Source of the DNA: Siphonodentalium dalli
Taxonomy: Eukaryota > Mollusca > Scaphopoda > Gadilida > Siphonodentaliidae
Direction: 5' to 3'
DNA: 64,000 nt
Assembly: GCA_032622095.1 (NCBI GenBank)
Contig: CP136066.1
Location: 92,155,319 to 92,219,318 of the forward strand
Made by a program: the position numbers and the translations under genes. This document shows, piece by piece, positions 34,635-47,019 of this stretch. Each line of letters begins with the position of its first letter. The stretch's first letter is position 1. The notes beneath the pieces were generated by a model. That model was not told the DNA's origin and searched no databases. It worked only from the letters and a program-made list of their open reading frames with translations.

Positions 34635-35581
34635 CTGTAGGTGTTAATGTCGGAACAATCATGTCTAGAGCATGTACACATGTCAAATGCATTAACTGAG
34701 GGTGTTGCGAGCGGCGCATCGCCAGTAATTTGTTCTGTTTGGTGTTTAATTGAATCAGGGACGTGTACAGTGGGTCTTCGTTGGGGTGTCCACTTGAAAT
34801 TTACAACTGCACCCCCCCCCCCCCCCAACCAGACCAAACTCCCATGATCGCGAAATTTAATTTGCACGACACTACCCCACAATCCCTCACTTGCGTTGAA
34901 ACTATCCAACAGGTACCTCCAACTTTCAAAGTGTTGGTAACTTCCAACTGGACACCCCCTCAGGCTGGAAATGTGGCATGTTAGATTCCAAATGATACCG
35001 TGGCGTTCAAACATCAAATAAAATTCAAAACCCCGATCGAGGTTCATCATGTTACATGGACTCCCTTGCATAGTGAAAAATGATATAATCCTAATTATAT
35101 TACTCTTAGTAGCACAGAAACTTGATCGTGTTTTTGTACTTAAGTCAAGGTTTAATACCTCGTATTTCAGGATTTCCCTGACCTGTTCCCTGCACGTGGA
35201 GTAACATTTTTCTGAATGTCTAAAATAATCGGCCAAATTTCTTAATTTGTGTGTAATAATATTAAAGTAAACATTATAAATCAAACATCATAAACATGTC
35301 TGGGTGAACAACCTATCGATCTATAATAGACAGGTCGGGCTCAAATAGACTGATCGGTCTTTCACAGCCAGCATGCATATGGGATAAGGGGAGCAAACCT
35401 TTGCGATAAATCCCAAAACAACTTTGCAATAAATCACAAACATCTCAGAACATGTAGTACAGTACGTAAATAGTGTGCGATAAGCAAATACTCAACAATG
35501 GGAAGACCCCACTAATGAACTTTGGTTAATTAAAACTAACACCATGTTGTTTGCAACATGCCATTATAGCGCTCACAAAAT

Positions 35582-35755
35582 TTTGGTGTTGAATGGGTCA
35601 CCGCGAATCACTCTCCCAAAAATCAAAATCGCCACTGTGTTTTGCTTATCGTACTCTCTATATGCTGTACCGGTATACAAACAAATGCTGAGCTCACATA
35701 ACGAGAGTTTTGTGGATAATATCGCATTCATATTCTCATTATACCGGTACTATTA
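35582..35755. repeat. dispersed repeat, copy A
   Basis: Related to 43551-43727: both read TGTTGAATGGGTCACC, GAATC.CTC, GTGTTTTGC, TATACAAACAAA, TTTTGTGGATAAT, CGCATTCATAT and TACTATTA. Confidence 0.75.
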
Positions 35756-36451
35756 TGTTATTTCATGCGAGCTTTTCAAGTACGAGTAATAGTAATTTCG
35801 ACCAATCTGAATCATACGAATCGGGGCTCTCATTTTAAGACAGAAGAACAAAGGAACACAGGTGTCATAAATTTATGTAAAAGTCAAACATTTTAATTGG
35901 CATACCTGTTTTGGTCTGAAGTTGTCCAGGCACAGGTGTGAAATTGTCCAGTCACTCACATGTGCACTTCATTTCTTGATTCATACTAGTAGATGTACAT
36001 CACATTCGGATACATGCACATGTATGACAACGATATACTCAGTAACAGATAGTTCGATTGAAACATTCAAGACAGTTATATAGCAAACTCCGTAACAACA
36101 TGATCCATCAGTCGATGTATACAGCTGTTCTCTAATTAGTCGACCCCTTAATGAGTTTGACCACTATTTTATCACGGCCCACTGTGGTACCCCGTATTCG
36201 CGGTTAGACCGCATTATTAATGTGTTGTTATATGAATTTTATTTAGTTTGTTAATTGATACTGCAATCGCGAATGTCGGTCAGTGAACAACTTGCTGTAT
36301 AAACCGTAAACAATTGATTCATTCGAATATCAGTATTGTTTTTTCTATAGTTAACTCCGCCCTCAAAATAAGCTGTTGCAAAAGGCGATGCCGTAGAAAA
36401 TGTCATAGAAGCCAATATAGAATGTATGGCCAGTGTAATACTATTCGGGCC

Positions 36452-36652
36452 ACTTCCTAATGGCGCTTCTGGTGTGTACCGAAAGCGACAAAATGTGCAA
36501 CATTAGTTGTGCACCAAAAGCGACATACTATCGCATGTTTTGTCTATTTTTGGCGATCACCTTAACGTGACATGTTGTTGTTAAATGTTGGTCGTGCAAC
36601 TAATGTCGCCCATGTTGTCGCTTTCGGTGAGTTCGAAGTGCCATAAGGATTT
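36452..36652. repeat. foldback containing ACCGAAAGCGACA ends
   Basis: TAATGGCGCTTC followed by GTACCGAAAGCGACAAAATG at the left is inverted at the right as CATGTTGTCGCTTTCGGTGA with AAGTGCCATAAG. The arms are about 60-70 bp, imperfect, with a 70-bp centre. Confidence 0.75.
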
Positions 36653-37663
36653 CATGCATTTATAAAGGAATATCGTATAAGAAAAATGTCAATCGCGGCG
36701 ATACTGATCGACCGTGGTTGAATGGCGGTACAACTGCGGCCATTAGCAGCCTACAACCTTACAACCAGCCATGCACACATGTACATCACAAATAAATCAG
36801 TAGGCCTATCAGTTCATCGCAGACTCCGAAGAAACATTCAAAAACAATGTTCAGCAGACTCCCTAACTGGACGATGATTTTGCAACCCGGTTCTCGACTC
36901 GTAGACATGACCACACATATGTTTCGACGAAAACAGATGAATATGATGTATCATGAGTGACTGATCAGTGTCCACATGTCAGTCCGCGATAATTAATTCA
37001 GAAGAAGAGAATATCTTCACATCAATTCCAACTGAACTTTCTCAGCTTACATTGTTGTTGATATTGTCCTGTACTAATCACTAGTGGTTGACATCAAAGC
37101 TTTTGAGAATTATTCTCGTGTCAGTAACAAGTCAGCAAGACAGTGTAACAGCATTGGCTTGGAATGTTGTGAACAGTGACAGTCGAATTAACAACTCGAA
37201 AGTTTCAAAATTGACCGGTTTTTGTAGTTTAACAGCTTCTCCGATTCACATTCAGACTCAAATCAAACAGTGTTGACAGACATTATTCCAGAACATCTAC
37301 AGTACAAGAAGTAACTATTTGATCCAATTTCGCCAAATGTGGCCAAAATAAAAACTATTTGTCATTTCATTTTTGACGGCTTCGCCGGGTTGTTTATAGC
37401 AACCAAATTCTAGGCCACATTAAAACTTCAAAAGTGGGACTTGCACTTTGAGAGAGGGAACTGACGGATTGGAGAGGAGATATCTGCGAACGATACCATT
37501 TGATATGTAGCAACCGTATGCTCGTATTTTACTGGCCCAGGTGTTGCGATGTTAGTCCGCCTGGGCTTAGCGTTCATTTATTTTACATGGGTACGACTGT
37601 TGTGTCCCAGTTATATTCCCCACTGTGACACATACGTGCAACATCGAATCGGTCCCAAAGGCC

Positions 37664-37712
37664 ATCGAGTGGGTGACAAATCTCCATGTCTTACTCAAAC
37701 GCGGGCGACAAC
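37664..37712. repeat. half-copy of the 1691-1839 foldback
   Basis: GGGTGACAAATCTCCATGTC followed by CGGGCGACAACTG resembles one arm of the foldback at 1691-1839. Confidence 0.55.
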
Positions 37713-39020
37713 TGTATAATTGTAACCGATACTCAGTTAATATAGCTCATTGTTGCTCATCATGTTACACAATATAATCGTTGCCTTTGAAACGATAAAT
37801 GAACATCAATGATGTCAGCATGCTGTTTTCAATTCATGTTTTCTAATGTTTTAATGAAATGTCGAATACACAATACCTGAGACAAGATTGTAAACATTTA
37901 ACACAGTTTTCTGGTAAGCGACACAATGATGTTATATGACGATCAAATGCCTGAATCATCACATAATCAGGTAAAATGGAGAACGATTTTCGACAGCAAT
38001 GCATTATATTGGGCATCAATTGCTCGTTGTGAATGTTAATTGGTATGGATACCTCCTTCTAAAAATGTACAATTGGCAAGAGCCACTCAGCCTATATGGT
38101 TCAAGTTGAGAGAAGATTAATTCAGAACTGTAGGGTCCTGCGAATATAATATTCGAGATTGATTCGATGTTGACATCGGTCTTCTGATTCGAGATCGACA
38201 CCTATTCGATCCGCTGACTCACATATTTTCGAATCGGCATGCTTTGGAGCCATTTTCTCGTATTGTGACCACTTATCGCAGGACAGGGTGTCCACGGTTA
38301 AACAAAACGTAAGCAGAATGATGTCAATGTTGATTATTTGAGCTGTATGACATTCAGAATATATGTGCCGAATTGTGTGCTCCGTAACCCGTGATCATAT
38401 TTACATGTACGTCTGCATATGCCACCGTATGACTAATTGATGGCATTTTCCACACACCCGGTGTTACCCTTGAAACACTGGCACAGAATGTTTATGAACC
38501 ACAGACTAGGCAGACTCTTATGTTAGAAGCTCATTTCTAAACAGGTATCATATGCACAACAGTTGACCTTTGTAAGGACACGCTAGAATACACGAACAGA
38601 AAAATGTAATACACAAGAATAAAACTACGAGCACGGAGGCAATACAACATAGCACAGTAATTTAATCAGAAGCACTATGAAGAGGCGTTAGTATCCAATT
38701 GATTGCGTCCGGTCAACTTAACAGCCGATCTTGAACCAACGTAGCACCGAAGTGAATATGAGTTAAGACTTACTCAAATGCCATACAATAAATGCCTAAC
38801 GTGATACAACCGCAATACATGCAGTACCAACATTAGTCAAGCACCAACCCTCACTGGATGAACCTGCGGTAATCCGGCTGCCACACAAGGGATGTCTACC
38901 TCCCGTCGTGGGGAAATCGGACTATTCTAACCCGGGCGCCCAATATAACGAGAATATATTATGCAATTTTTGGTGTGTAATTCTGAATCATATTATAATT
39001 TATTTGCAATGTACATGTAC

Positions 39021-39357
39021 CTTGTTCCGTAAAATAGGAGAACACCAGCCACATGTTATCGGCAAAGCAGCTTTCCCTTCCAAGCCCCTCATGGCCAGCA
39101 CACTCGTCTTTTATTGCTCGCCTTCCGATATACAAAACTGCAGTCAGAGATAGGCCGATGCAAACCATACTGACTCCTATTATGCACCACACTGACCAAG
39201 ATAGGGGATAGAAGAGCCGGAACATCTTATCAGCTGAGTAATGCTGGTCAGTAAATCTCATTATCCCAGTGCCTTCGTCTGAAAACGGCTTAACGAAATC
39301 TATCGCCTTCTCCCTGATTTCAGTCACAGTGATTGGTCCGATAGCTAAATCTGCCTC
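39021..39357 (-). CDS. iGluR exon: end of S1, M1 and pore loop
   Basis: The acceptor is TTGTTTAAAG|GAG and the donor CAAG|GTACAT. The exon begins EADLAIGPITVTEIREKAID. The P-x-T-x4-R pattern corresponds to the GluA2 ligand residues P478, T480 and R485 and is intact, so binding of an amino-acid alpha-carboxylate is expected. FYPLSWSVWCIIGVS through LTAVLYIGR forms M1. NMWLVFSYFTEQG is the pore loop, and its residue at the Q/R selectivity site aligns as Glu (FTEQG versus the usual FMQQG). The exon is 337 bp and ends one base into a Gly codon that is completed by the next exon. Confidence 0.93.
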
Positions 39358-40607
39358 CTTTAAACAACAGAAGATACACATAACATGTCAAGACATATGG
39401 AAATTTACGTGTCAATGAAAAAGCTAACTCTGTGTTTCTAAAACTACTACAACAAATGGTATTTATAGTCAGTGAGCCCGTGAGGCCGTGATCATAAATA
39501 CATATGCCCTTTTACAAGACTTTTGCTGCACTTATGTAACAGCTTATTGTGTGCCTGTGAACTAGTTAAACAAATCAACCTATCCTGCTTGAAGAACTGT
39601 ACTATAATGTACAATAGTACACTTTTTATCTACAGCATGAGCATATTGAAGCGACACCGTAGTCGGTTAGGCCACGGAGACAATATACCACACATCATGA
39701 CACCTGCTACTAAGGATAAGCCTTAACGAAAAATAAATAGACATTTCCGCTGATACATTAGTACGACCAAGTCAACGACCACTGTTCGCGCGCAACCCCT
39801 CTGCGGAGCCTTTCGATTGACTGATACCCGTTTATAACTAATACATAACCCGTGCATGGGGTAGGTATGTTTCACTTCTGAGTTTCATCTTTTAATAAAT
39901 TAAAGGGCACCCATTTCAGTATAACCCGCAATAAGCATCAATTATTCAGTAAAAAAAGTACACCTGTGTAAAGTTCACGATTCCAATGAGTATGACTTGA
40001 CACCAAAATTGACTGACGTGGAAGAAGAAATTTATAACTGTTCATGTTCTCCATTAAATATCAATAGCTGGCAATATATCTCGTCAATGCAGACCAAAGA
40101 ACAAATAAATAATAATCATTATTTAGCAGATTCAAATGTCGAAACAATAAATCGAATTTCGATTCGCTATGTAATGTGTGAGTCATGAGAATTATTCATA
40201 ATTTGTCCATGTAACAAAAGTCACGGAGGCCTTACAAATAAACAGGTATCAACATATAAAATTCCTAGCTTTCATCCCATGGAATTTAATACCTACCCGA
40301 TAACGATGCTGGAACAGAAGGTTTATGCTTACATATCAATGATTAAGATTCACTCCAATACAAAATTCTAGCACATTTTAACTAATTCAATCCACATCGA
40401 TATTCGCATCTGTCTCATACTGCACCAAAGACAGATATTAACAATTCATGACCCCGTTCGATGTGATATTAGAAAAATAAAACACCACAGAGCATATATA
40501 ACAGGAGACTTCACCACCGACATAATACATGTTTAACGTACATGCTATGACGTTTCACTGGAGGATTCGTGCCCACGATAATATACAGTATTTTTCTTAT
40601 GACTCAC

Positions 40608-40698
40608 CCCTCTCAATATCATACCGACCATTCCTGTCCATGTACCATCCTGTTTCTTTGCGCCAAACTCACCGTCCACTGAGTCAATGATGTTGTAA
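40608..40698 (-). CDS. iGluR exon: S1 ligand-binding segment
   Basis: The acceptor ATATTTTCCAG-like context ends in TTCAG before 40698 and the donor is GGG|GTGAGT after 40608. The exon is 91 bp: one base completes a split codon, then 30 codons read YNIIDSVDGEFGAKKQDG followed by TWTGMVGMILRG. This is the conserved S1 stretch of the form YNL.V.DGKYG...W.GMVGEL that forms the top lobe of the glutamate/glycine-binding clamshell. It is the most upstream exon I can identify and is too short to have been flagged by length. The preceding exon must end with two bases of a codon. Confidence 0.85.
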
Positions 40699-41500
40699 CT
40701 GAATATTTTCCATAAATAATTAATAGTCGTGATATGGTTTGTTTGAATAATTAGGGTTATACGTCATTTTAGCCATTAGGCCGCATTTTAAAATTGAAAA
40801 ATATTAAGCGAATCAACTGTCTATATTTGTAACCGTGAAGTTGAACATTAGAACAAAATATATACAAATAAATCACACAAATCAGAGCGAGAGTGTTCGA
40901 TTGTGGTCAGAACCATTATGAAACTGACAATTGTGCAAATACATATTAAGCAGAATATCAGAACAGTTAGAACTACTGCTTTGAGAAGAGCAAACCTAAA
41001 AACATGATGAAATGTAATCAGCAAAGATGAATAATTTAATGTATCTAGGGCTCCATATCGAAATATGTGAAGTAGCTGACAATCTCGCCTCCTGGATGAT
41101 TGATAACGATATTTATAATATCTGATGAATCCAGTGTGAGTCTTAATCAATTCACCAAGTTGACATTCGGGTGGTTGACTCAGTAGGTGATCTCTCTCCC
41201 AACGGTCAGCTCCCTCCACTCACATATATGGGTGTCCCCTTCTCTCAAAGTTGATCCTTTCTCGATCTCGAAGCATTGTATCGACCTTGAAAACTCAAGC
41301 ATCAACATATGTTTCTGAGAGTCAAAAAAAATGACAGACCTTGGAGATTTTTGTTTTGGAACAATATGGTCAACGTATATAGATTGTTTCTCAACGACAA
41401 AAGCGGTATCCATTACCTGCGCTACATGTTCTGGCAGAGGAATAATACACTGCCAAAAATATTTTCTCAATTCAGGAAAAAAAATAATCTTGAAATGAGA
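40699..41500. other. upstream of the identified receptor exons; no exon confirmed
   Basis: This is where the preceding S1 exon might be expected. Minus-strand frames at 41219-40848 and 41470-41180 are open, but they show no iGluR motif and no phase-compatible donor before an S1 sequence that I could recognise. Confidence 0.45.
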
Positions 41501-41960
41501 TATTATCTTGGGAGAATAGCTAGAAAAATAAGCAAAACATATTTTCTAGGTCAAGAAATGAAAGGATGGGAAAATTTCTTGTCTGAGAAAATTTCTTTAA
41601 GAAAACACAGTAATCTTAGTAAGAAAATCCTAGTAAAAAAATCTTAGTATAGATTTTTTTTCTTAATGTAGGAAAGATTGTTTTTCTCGCATAAGTTTAT
41701 TTTTCTTGAAATAAGATAAGTTTAAGATACTGCGATTATCTTGGGAGAATAGCTAGAAATTTAAGAAAGCTATACAATTAATCTAGAACAAGAAATTATA
41801 TTTTCTATAGTTAGAAATATCGTCAAGATATTTTTTCTTAAGTGATGCCAATTTTTTCTAGAATGAGATTTTCTCAAGCAGGAAAATAAATCTAAGTAAG
41901 GAAAACAAGTTTTCTTAACTAGGAATATTTTCCCCAATTAGGAAAGATACATTAGAAAAC
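41500..41960. repeat. A/T-rich repeat with GATTATCTTGGGAGAATAGC copies
   Basis: TTATCTTGGGAGAATAGCTA occurs at about 41508 and 41735, each followed by TTCTAG/TCTAGAAC.AGAAAT sequence. The rest is TTTTCTTA(A)xTAGGAAA-like. Two tandem units of about 228 bp, diverged. Confidence 0.65.
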
Positions 41961-42109
41961 AATTCTTAATTAAGAAAAACATTTAATTTTAAATTAATAT
42001 ATAATTTCAATTGTGTTTTAAAATATACAATTGACATTTATTCTGAATATAAAAACTTCTTTGTAAATATCATTGTTAAATGTATAATAGAGACAATAAG
42101 GGGGCTTAA

Positions 42110-42604
42110 AGGCACGGGAGGCCTTAGTTGTCGAAAATATTCATATTTGTTTCAATCACCGTAAACAGCAAAAACATTAAAACGCATACAGTTTGGTTCA
42201 TATATACCATGACCATCGCGTAAACAGCATGCTATCATAAAGACCTACTATATTTTACCTAAAGCAGGAGCCTGATTGTGTTACAGAAGGCAGCACAGTG
42301 TTACTGGCTAATCACACACAAATCATATAAATGCTCTTTATTCGTTCCATATCAAAATTCAGCAACAATGAACGCTCTTTATGTTTACCATCATAATATA
42401 AACAAACACCAGGAAAGTACCTTTTTATGCTTTTGTTTACATAAGAATGGTCAAACATATGACAATAACATACTGTTTATGCGATATTTCTTGTTTGTAT
42501 ACGGACAAAGTCTGTCTACATTTTAATATTCTTTCTGTTTGTGGCGGTTTTTGACCGGTGGAAATATTTTCACAGCATACCCACCGCCAAGGCCTCCCGT
42601 ACCT
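42110..42604. mobile_element. piggyBac-like MITE with TTAA target
   Basis: Flanked by TTAA at 42106-42109 and 42605-42608, the hallmark of piggyBac-type insertion. The termini AGGCACGGGAGGCCTT and AAGGCCTCCCGTACCT are inverted copies with one mismatch. The interior (495 bp total) has no transposase. It could also belong to another TTAA-targeting group. Confidence 0.78.
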
Positions 42605-43254
42605 TTAAACTTTAAATATACAATCAACAATTTCTCGTTACAGTTATGGTTTTCTAAAATTGCAAGTGGCCAAACAAGATACTGTGTACATTCGCGAAAT
42701 GAAACTACAAAGTACCTGTATCTTGTTCTGCCTCTTAAAATTGTAAAAACCTATATATGCAACAAAAAATATATTGATTGCTAATAATTACATCCCGACA
42801 CATGATTTTCAATATATTTATAGAAAGAGTTACCTCAAATCTGTCGGTTGCAAAAAAAATATATAACAATTTCTGTTATTTGAGTATCCAGTTCAAACGA
42901 TAGGAAAAAAATCATCACACATGACAAAACAAGCACTGTGTGTGCCTTAATAAACATCGTAACCCTGTATTTTTAAATGCACATATTCTAGGACGGGTGA
43001 TGTGTAATAAACACAGAAAGACACTTGTATTAATGGATTTGTTGATACGGCACTTGTGCCATTGAGGAAAGATAGAACTCTAGGGTGTGCTGTTCATTCC
43101 GTCATTGTGCGCTAGCACTCGTGTCATATCAACAAACCCATAAACAAAATTGTGTAATTCTGTGTATATACAGCATGGTTTCAATAGCTGTTTCATGAAT
43201 CATGCAGATTGCAGGTTTACTGTTCAGGTACTAGCCCAAGTCTTTTCGGTATGC

Positions 43255-43515
43255 AACAGCTTGAGATGTCGAATACAGTAATGCCCCCGAGTATAATCGA
43301 CTCCTTAAACACAGTAGAATTATGGGTAACTTTTCAGGATTTAGTCGGAAATATGGCTTGTTGCCATTCATCGGAAAGCTCTCTGAGAGCTTTCCGATGA
43401 ATGGCAACAAGCCATATTTCCGACTAAATCCTGAAAAGTTACCCATAATTCTGCTGTGGTTAAGGAGTTGATTACTTAGAGCATTACTGCAGTTGAAACT
43501 GTTTTGGATCGACTC
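43255..43515. repeat. long near-perfect foldback centred at 43384
   Basis: From 43321 to 43383 and 43385 to 43447 the two arms are exact inverted copies with a single T at the centre (GAAAGCTCTC-T-GAGAGCTTTC). Beyond that the arms continue to about 43255 and 43515 with increasing mismatches (ACTCCTTAA.CACAG.AGAATT). The inner arms have not diverged at all, which suggests a very recent origin, arm conversion, or an assembly/cloning artefact. Confidence 0.92.
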
Positions 43516-43550
43516 CTGTCCGGCTACTCTTCTATAACCTCTCAAGATTT

Positions 43551-43727
43551 TGAAGTGTTGAATGGGTCACCATGAATCGCTCAATTAAACAATCGCAACG
43601 GTGTTGAGTGTTTTGCTCATCGCTCACTATTTACTGCTGTATATAAACAAACGATTGACTCACACAAAGTGTGTTTTGTGGATAATAACGCATTCATATG
43701 AACATTATCCTATACTATTAGTATATT
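43551..43727. repeat. dispersed repeat, copy B
   Basis: Diverged relative of 35582-35755, starting immediately after the foldback at 43255-43515. Confidence 0.75.
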
Positions 43728-45253
43728 CTTGGGAAACTTTTTGTAAATGTTATTTATAAATTATAACCTATAACGAAGGCCATCCATTCCTTTAAGTTCC
43801 AAAGATATAAGGAGAATCACTGCATTTTAATTGCATACCGCATCCATCGTGGTGCTGTTTTGTGTTCAAGTGACAACCTTACCATGGTGTTGGAAATTAC
43901 TGCAGTGTAATACCACAGCATTACCTGGGTAACACCACGTTAGAGATGGTCAATTACTTTAAGTATATGCAGGTTTGAAATCATCACGCTTGGGAAAGGT
44001 TGCCCTCTATGTTCTTATAAAAAGCGTCACTTTGACCTAATCTGAAGAAATACTGGTAGTGCTACAATCAAGATAACTTCAGCCCACAATTCTGGGCGTA
44101 AACTCCATTAGAGAAGAGCATCGGGGTGGGACTCGGTCAAAAACAGCATCAACCCAACCGATACCACAAGGTGTGGACCGGGAAAACTTGGTCTAAACAG
44201 GTACTAATGCATGCATGTATTACAAGTATTAAAGGGTACACTAAATCCAGCCATTTATGAGACCATCTCCTTTTATACTCAACAGAATATATGCAACAAA
44301 TGAATGAATTTGGCCCATGGATAAGTGCAACACTTGTGTGTTCTATGAACAGTGCAAACAACATGGTATTTATAATGAAAATGAATTATTGGCTGGAGTC
44401 ATAAATTCATTTTGATTATAATTTATACATGTTGTTTGCATATAGTCTGCTGTTTATAAAAGGAGATGCTCTGTAAAACACTGCAATATGGAACTTAAAG
44501 AGCTTTGATCTATCTTCTACTGGAAACAACTGTTAAATTTATTAAGACTTTATCAAGTCTTTTCACAGTATAGACTACATGTTAGTATAGCACTAGTACT
44601 CACTATTATTTCCAGACTTTTTGTGATAAAAATGCAGATAAAAGTGCAGAATTACATGTACATATACTTGTTTTAAATTGATGCATTAAGTGCATGAGCG
44701 GCTTTAGAGTTCTTTGAAGTGCGGTCATGCAAAATAACATAAAAGTTTGAAAAAAGGTACATGTACATACTACTATGATTATAGCGGTATGAAGTGTCTG
44801 GAGCACCTTTGATGGATAAAAGCGAATGTAAAACAGGCCTTAAAATTTTGCAAGAATCAAACTATAGCATTTCTACATCAAATCAGCTGCTTTTTACCAG
44901 ACTCAAACTAAGAATCATGATACTGACTCTCATCATACTAAAATCCCTACACAATAATCTAATGGTGCGCAGGTATTTCATTGAGTGTTTCAAATTATTT
45001 TAAAGGGACCCAAGGCACTCACAGTGAGTAAATATGCCAAAACATATAACATACAACAGTTCGTAAAAACATCACCGCTAAGAAAAACATGAATAACTGG
45101 TTGATATATTAATTATTGAAAGTTTTCCAATAACGAAATTTCTCCTGTTGGAACCATTGTAACAAAACTGTTACAGTGATTTGTCAAAGATTTTATTACC
45201 GGTAGTCTAAATATTATTTTCAGAATATTTTTCAATGCTTTGGCATTGCAATG
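43728..45253. other. non-coding stretch
   Basis: No gene or RNA recognised. An imperfect inverted pair (ACAACATGGTATTTATAATG and CATTTTGATTATAATTTATACATG, about 44360-44432) is visible. Confidence 0.45.
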
Positions 45254-45515
45254 TTTAACCCTTTCATGATGGGAGCTGCGCTGGTGCAGCATTAAAGATC
45301 ATGTACCAGTGAATTCTTGTATATATACAAGTCTCACATAGCGAGCCTCACATGTATAAGAGAATGCACTGGATTACAAGGTCACGGTAAATATTGTTAG
45401 GCCATGTTTTCTCTAATATATGTGAGGCTCCATTTTGGAGACTCGCAAATATAAGAGAATGCATTGGCACAGGGTTTTAGCAAAATTTCAGGAATCTCCA
45501 GTAATGGAAGGTTTT
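45254..45515. mobile_element. dispersed MITE-like repeat, longest copy (copy 2)
   Basis: Starts AACCCTTTCATGATGGGAGC. Its end CTCCAGTAATGGAAGG is roughly the inverted equivalent. Internally TATAAGAGAATGCA(C/T)TGG occurs twice. Related shorter copies lie at 34107-34230 and 52118-52246. No coding capacity. Confidence 0.7.
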
Positions 45516-47019
45516 AGTTTTTATTAAACTTTGGCATCTTATTGGACTTATTCAACATTGGTTGGTAATGTCACTGTAACAGTGATGTTTGTCATAATTG
45601 CTAGCATGCAATGCCATTCTTTCGTATAAATTAAATAACTCACAGAATATCGAAAGACCAGATGTGAGTATAATATAAATTTATCACCCCATTTTATGCA
45701 GGGATACAAAAAATAAACATACATGTAACATATGTTATGCTTTAAAGTCAACATGGATAATTAAAGGTAAACAGTCTGATTGATGGTCTCCATATCATAA
45801 GATTCCAAGAACAACATTTCTTAATCAATTAATTACCAAAACATAATGCTAACTACTGTCAACTCTAGTGTAACATTTTGTTCATCGCAACTTGGTATCA
45901 AGATTATGTCAGTCGACTCAGTCGGCTCTTTGTATATTTTCTAGGCCGGGAAATATTCAAGGTGGTGAAAAATAACAGATTTCAAAAATTTATATTTTAT
46001 AACTCAGAACTTTAAAGGGTTTGTTCCTCGACTCGATTCAATTATTTTTACCCCTGAAGCCAAATAAATGGTAATTGAGGAGCGTGAACTCGGATTATCT
46101 ATATTTAAATGTACATGTATTGTATGGTACATGTATAAGCCACTTTAAGCTCTTGTACAGATTACTTGGTGTACAGCAGGTTGACAAAGATAAAGGAACA
46201 TTAGAATATTTTGATTCTGTTATGGATTTTAAGGCCTACATACTGCAATCATTTGTCACTTAAAAGTTCATATCCTTCAGATAAGCTCAGAAACAAGGCT
46301 TAAGACTGTTCCATGGGCACTGTTGTGGTTTGTCAAAGTTTGTGTGGAGATTTGACACTGGTACACCTCCAAATTCTGGTCAATGTTGTATGAAATATAA
46401 AACAGTTTATGCATACGCTGGATGCCATTGTGCACATTTTCTGAGACTCGGTGACGCATACAAGTACATGTATGTTGTAGTACTCTAATTGAATTCACTT
46501 GCCAAGATTTTCACCTCATAAGTCTGATAAAATGTAGAGGTCACTGATCAGTCTCCACCAAGGAATGAATGCATACATATATGTGTCATTATTTTCCTTG
46601 GATGAACACATTGAACGTCATTTGGTTATAAATTAAAGCCTCCATTTCGCTGCAGTGTGCACTAGTTACCAGGTATGCAATACTATGCATGGTACCGGAT
46701 TCAGTGCATACCATCCGTAGGTATACATATAGTACTGTGGTTCATGTGTATAGCCAGGAGACTCAGGATTTACTGTCACACATCAACAACACACATTGTG
46801 GCATGCATGGACGAATACCGATAACATATACAGTACATGTATCCAGTACATGTACACCGAATAACATTTGAAATCCTTCCTCGTCCAGTCTTGGGCAGAA
46901 TTAATAATATTGGTATTAAGGGTCACCATGCAGTGTCTGCAAGAAGCACTCAGGAAACATGATTCTATGATTGGTTATCAGATATCAGGCCTTGATTGAA
47001 ATTTTGATGTCTCAATCCA
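45516..47019. other. non-coding stretch
   Basis: AT-rich with many ACATGTA runs. Short open frames have no domains. Nothing further supported. Confidence 0.45.

Larger units (their letters stand above)
34635..39020. other. receptor intron (4.4 kb)
   Basis: Non-coding. It contains a C-homopolymer (about 34814-34827) and the repeats at 35582-35755, 36452-36652 and 37664-37712. The 218-codon minus open frame at 35284-34631 runs across the C-homopolymer and into the M3 exon without any domain, so it is treated as chance. Confidence 0.65.
21101..40698 (-). other. ionotropic glutamate receptor gene, 3' half (five exons, four introns)
   Basis: Five minus-strand exons with consensus GT..AG borders join in frame to about 395 residues in the canonical iGluR order S1(end)-M1-pore-M3-S2-M4-C-tail. 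Intron phases are 0, 1, 0 and 2. Introns are 1.25 kb (40607-39358), 4.4 kb (39020-34635), 1.8 kb (34416-32633) and 11.0 kb (32378-21390). The last intron has absorbed several transposons. The signal peptide, amino-terminal domain and first part of S1 should lie upstream, above 40698, and were not identified. The HGSPYK..FS stretch recalls delta and NMDA-type S2 sequences, while the M3 region is AMPA/kainate-like, so the subclass is left open. Confidence 0.92.

Noticed and set aside
34628-35284. 218-codon minus-strand open frame upstream of the M3 exon
   Set aside because: It passes through an intron acceptor, contains a poly-Gly run from a C-homopolymer, and shows no domain. The real exon starts at 34634.
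41180-41470. 96-codon minus frame just upstream of the receptor exons, considered as the missing S1 or amino-terminal domain exon
   Set aside because: No iGluR motif, no convincing donor in the phase required by the exon at 40698, and it ends in a stop.
43231-43545. 104-codon minus frame over the foldback
   Set aside because: Explained by the perfect inverted repeat, which opens both strands together.
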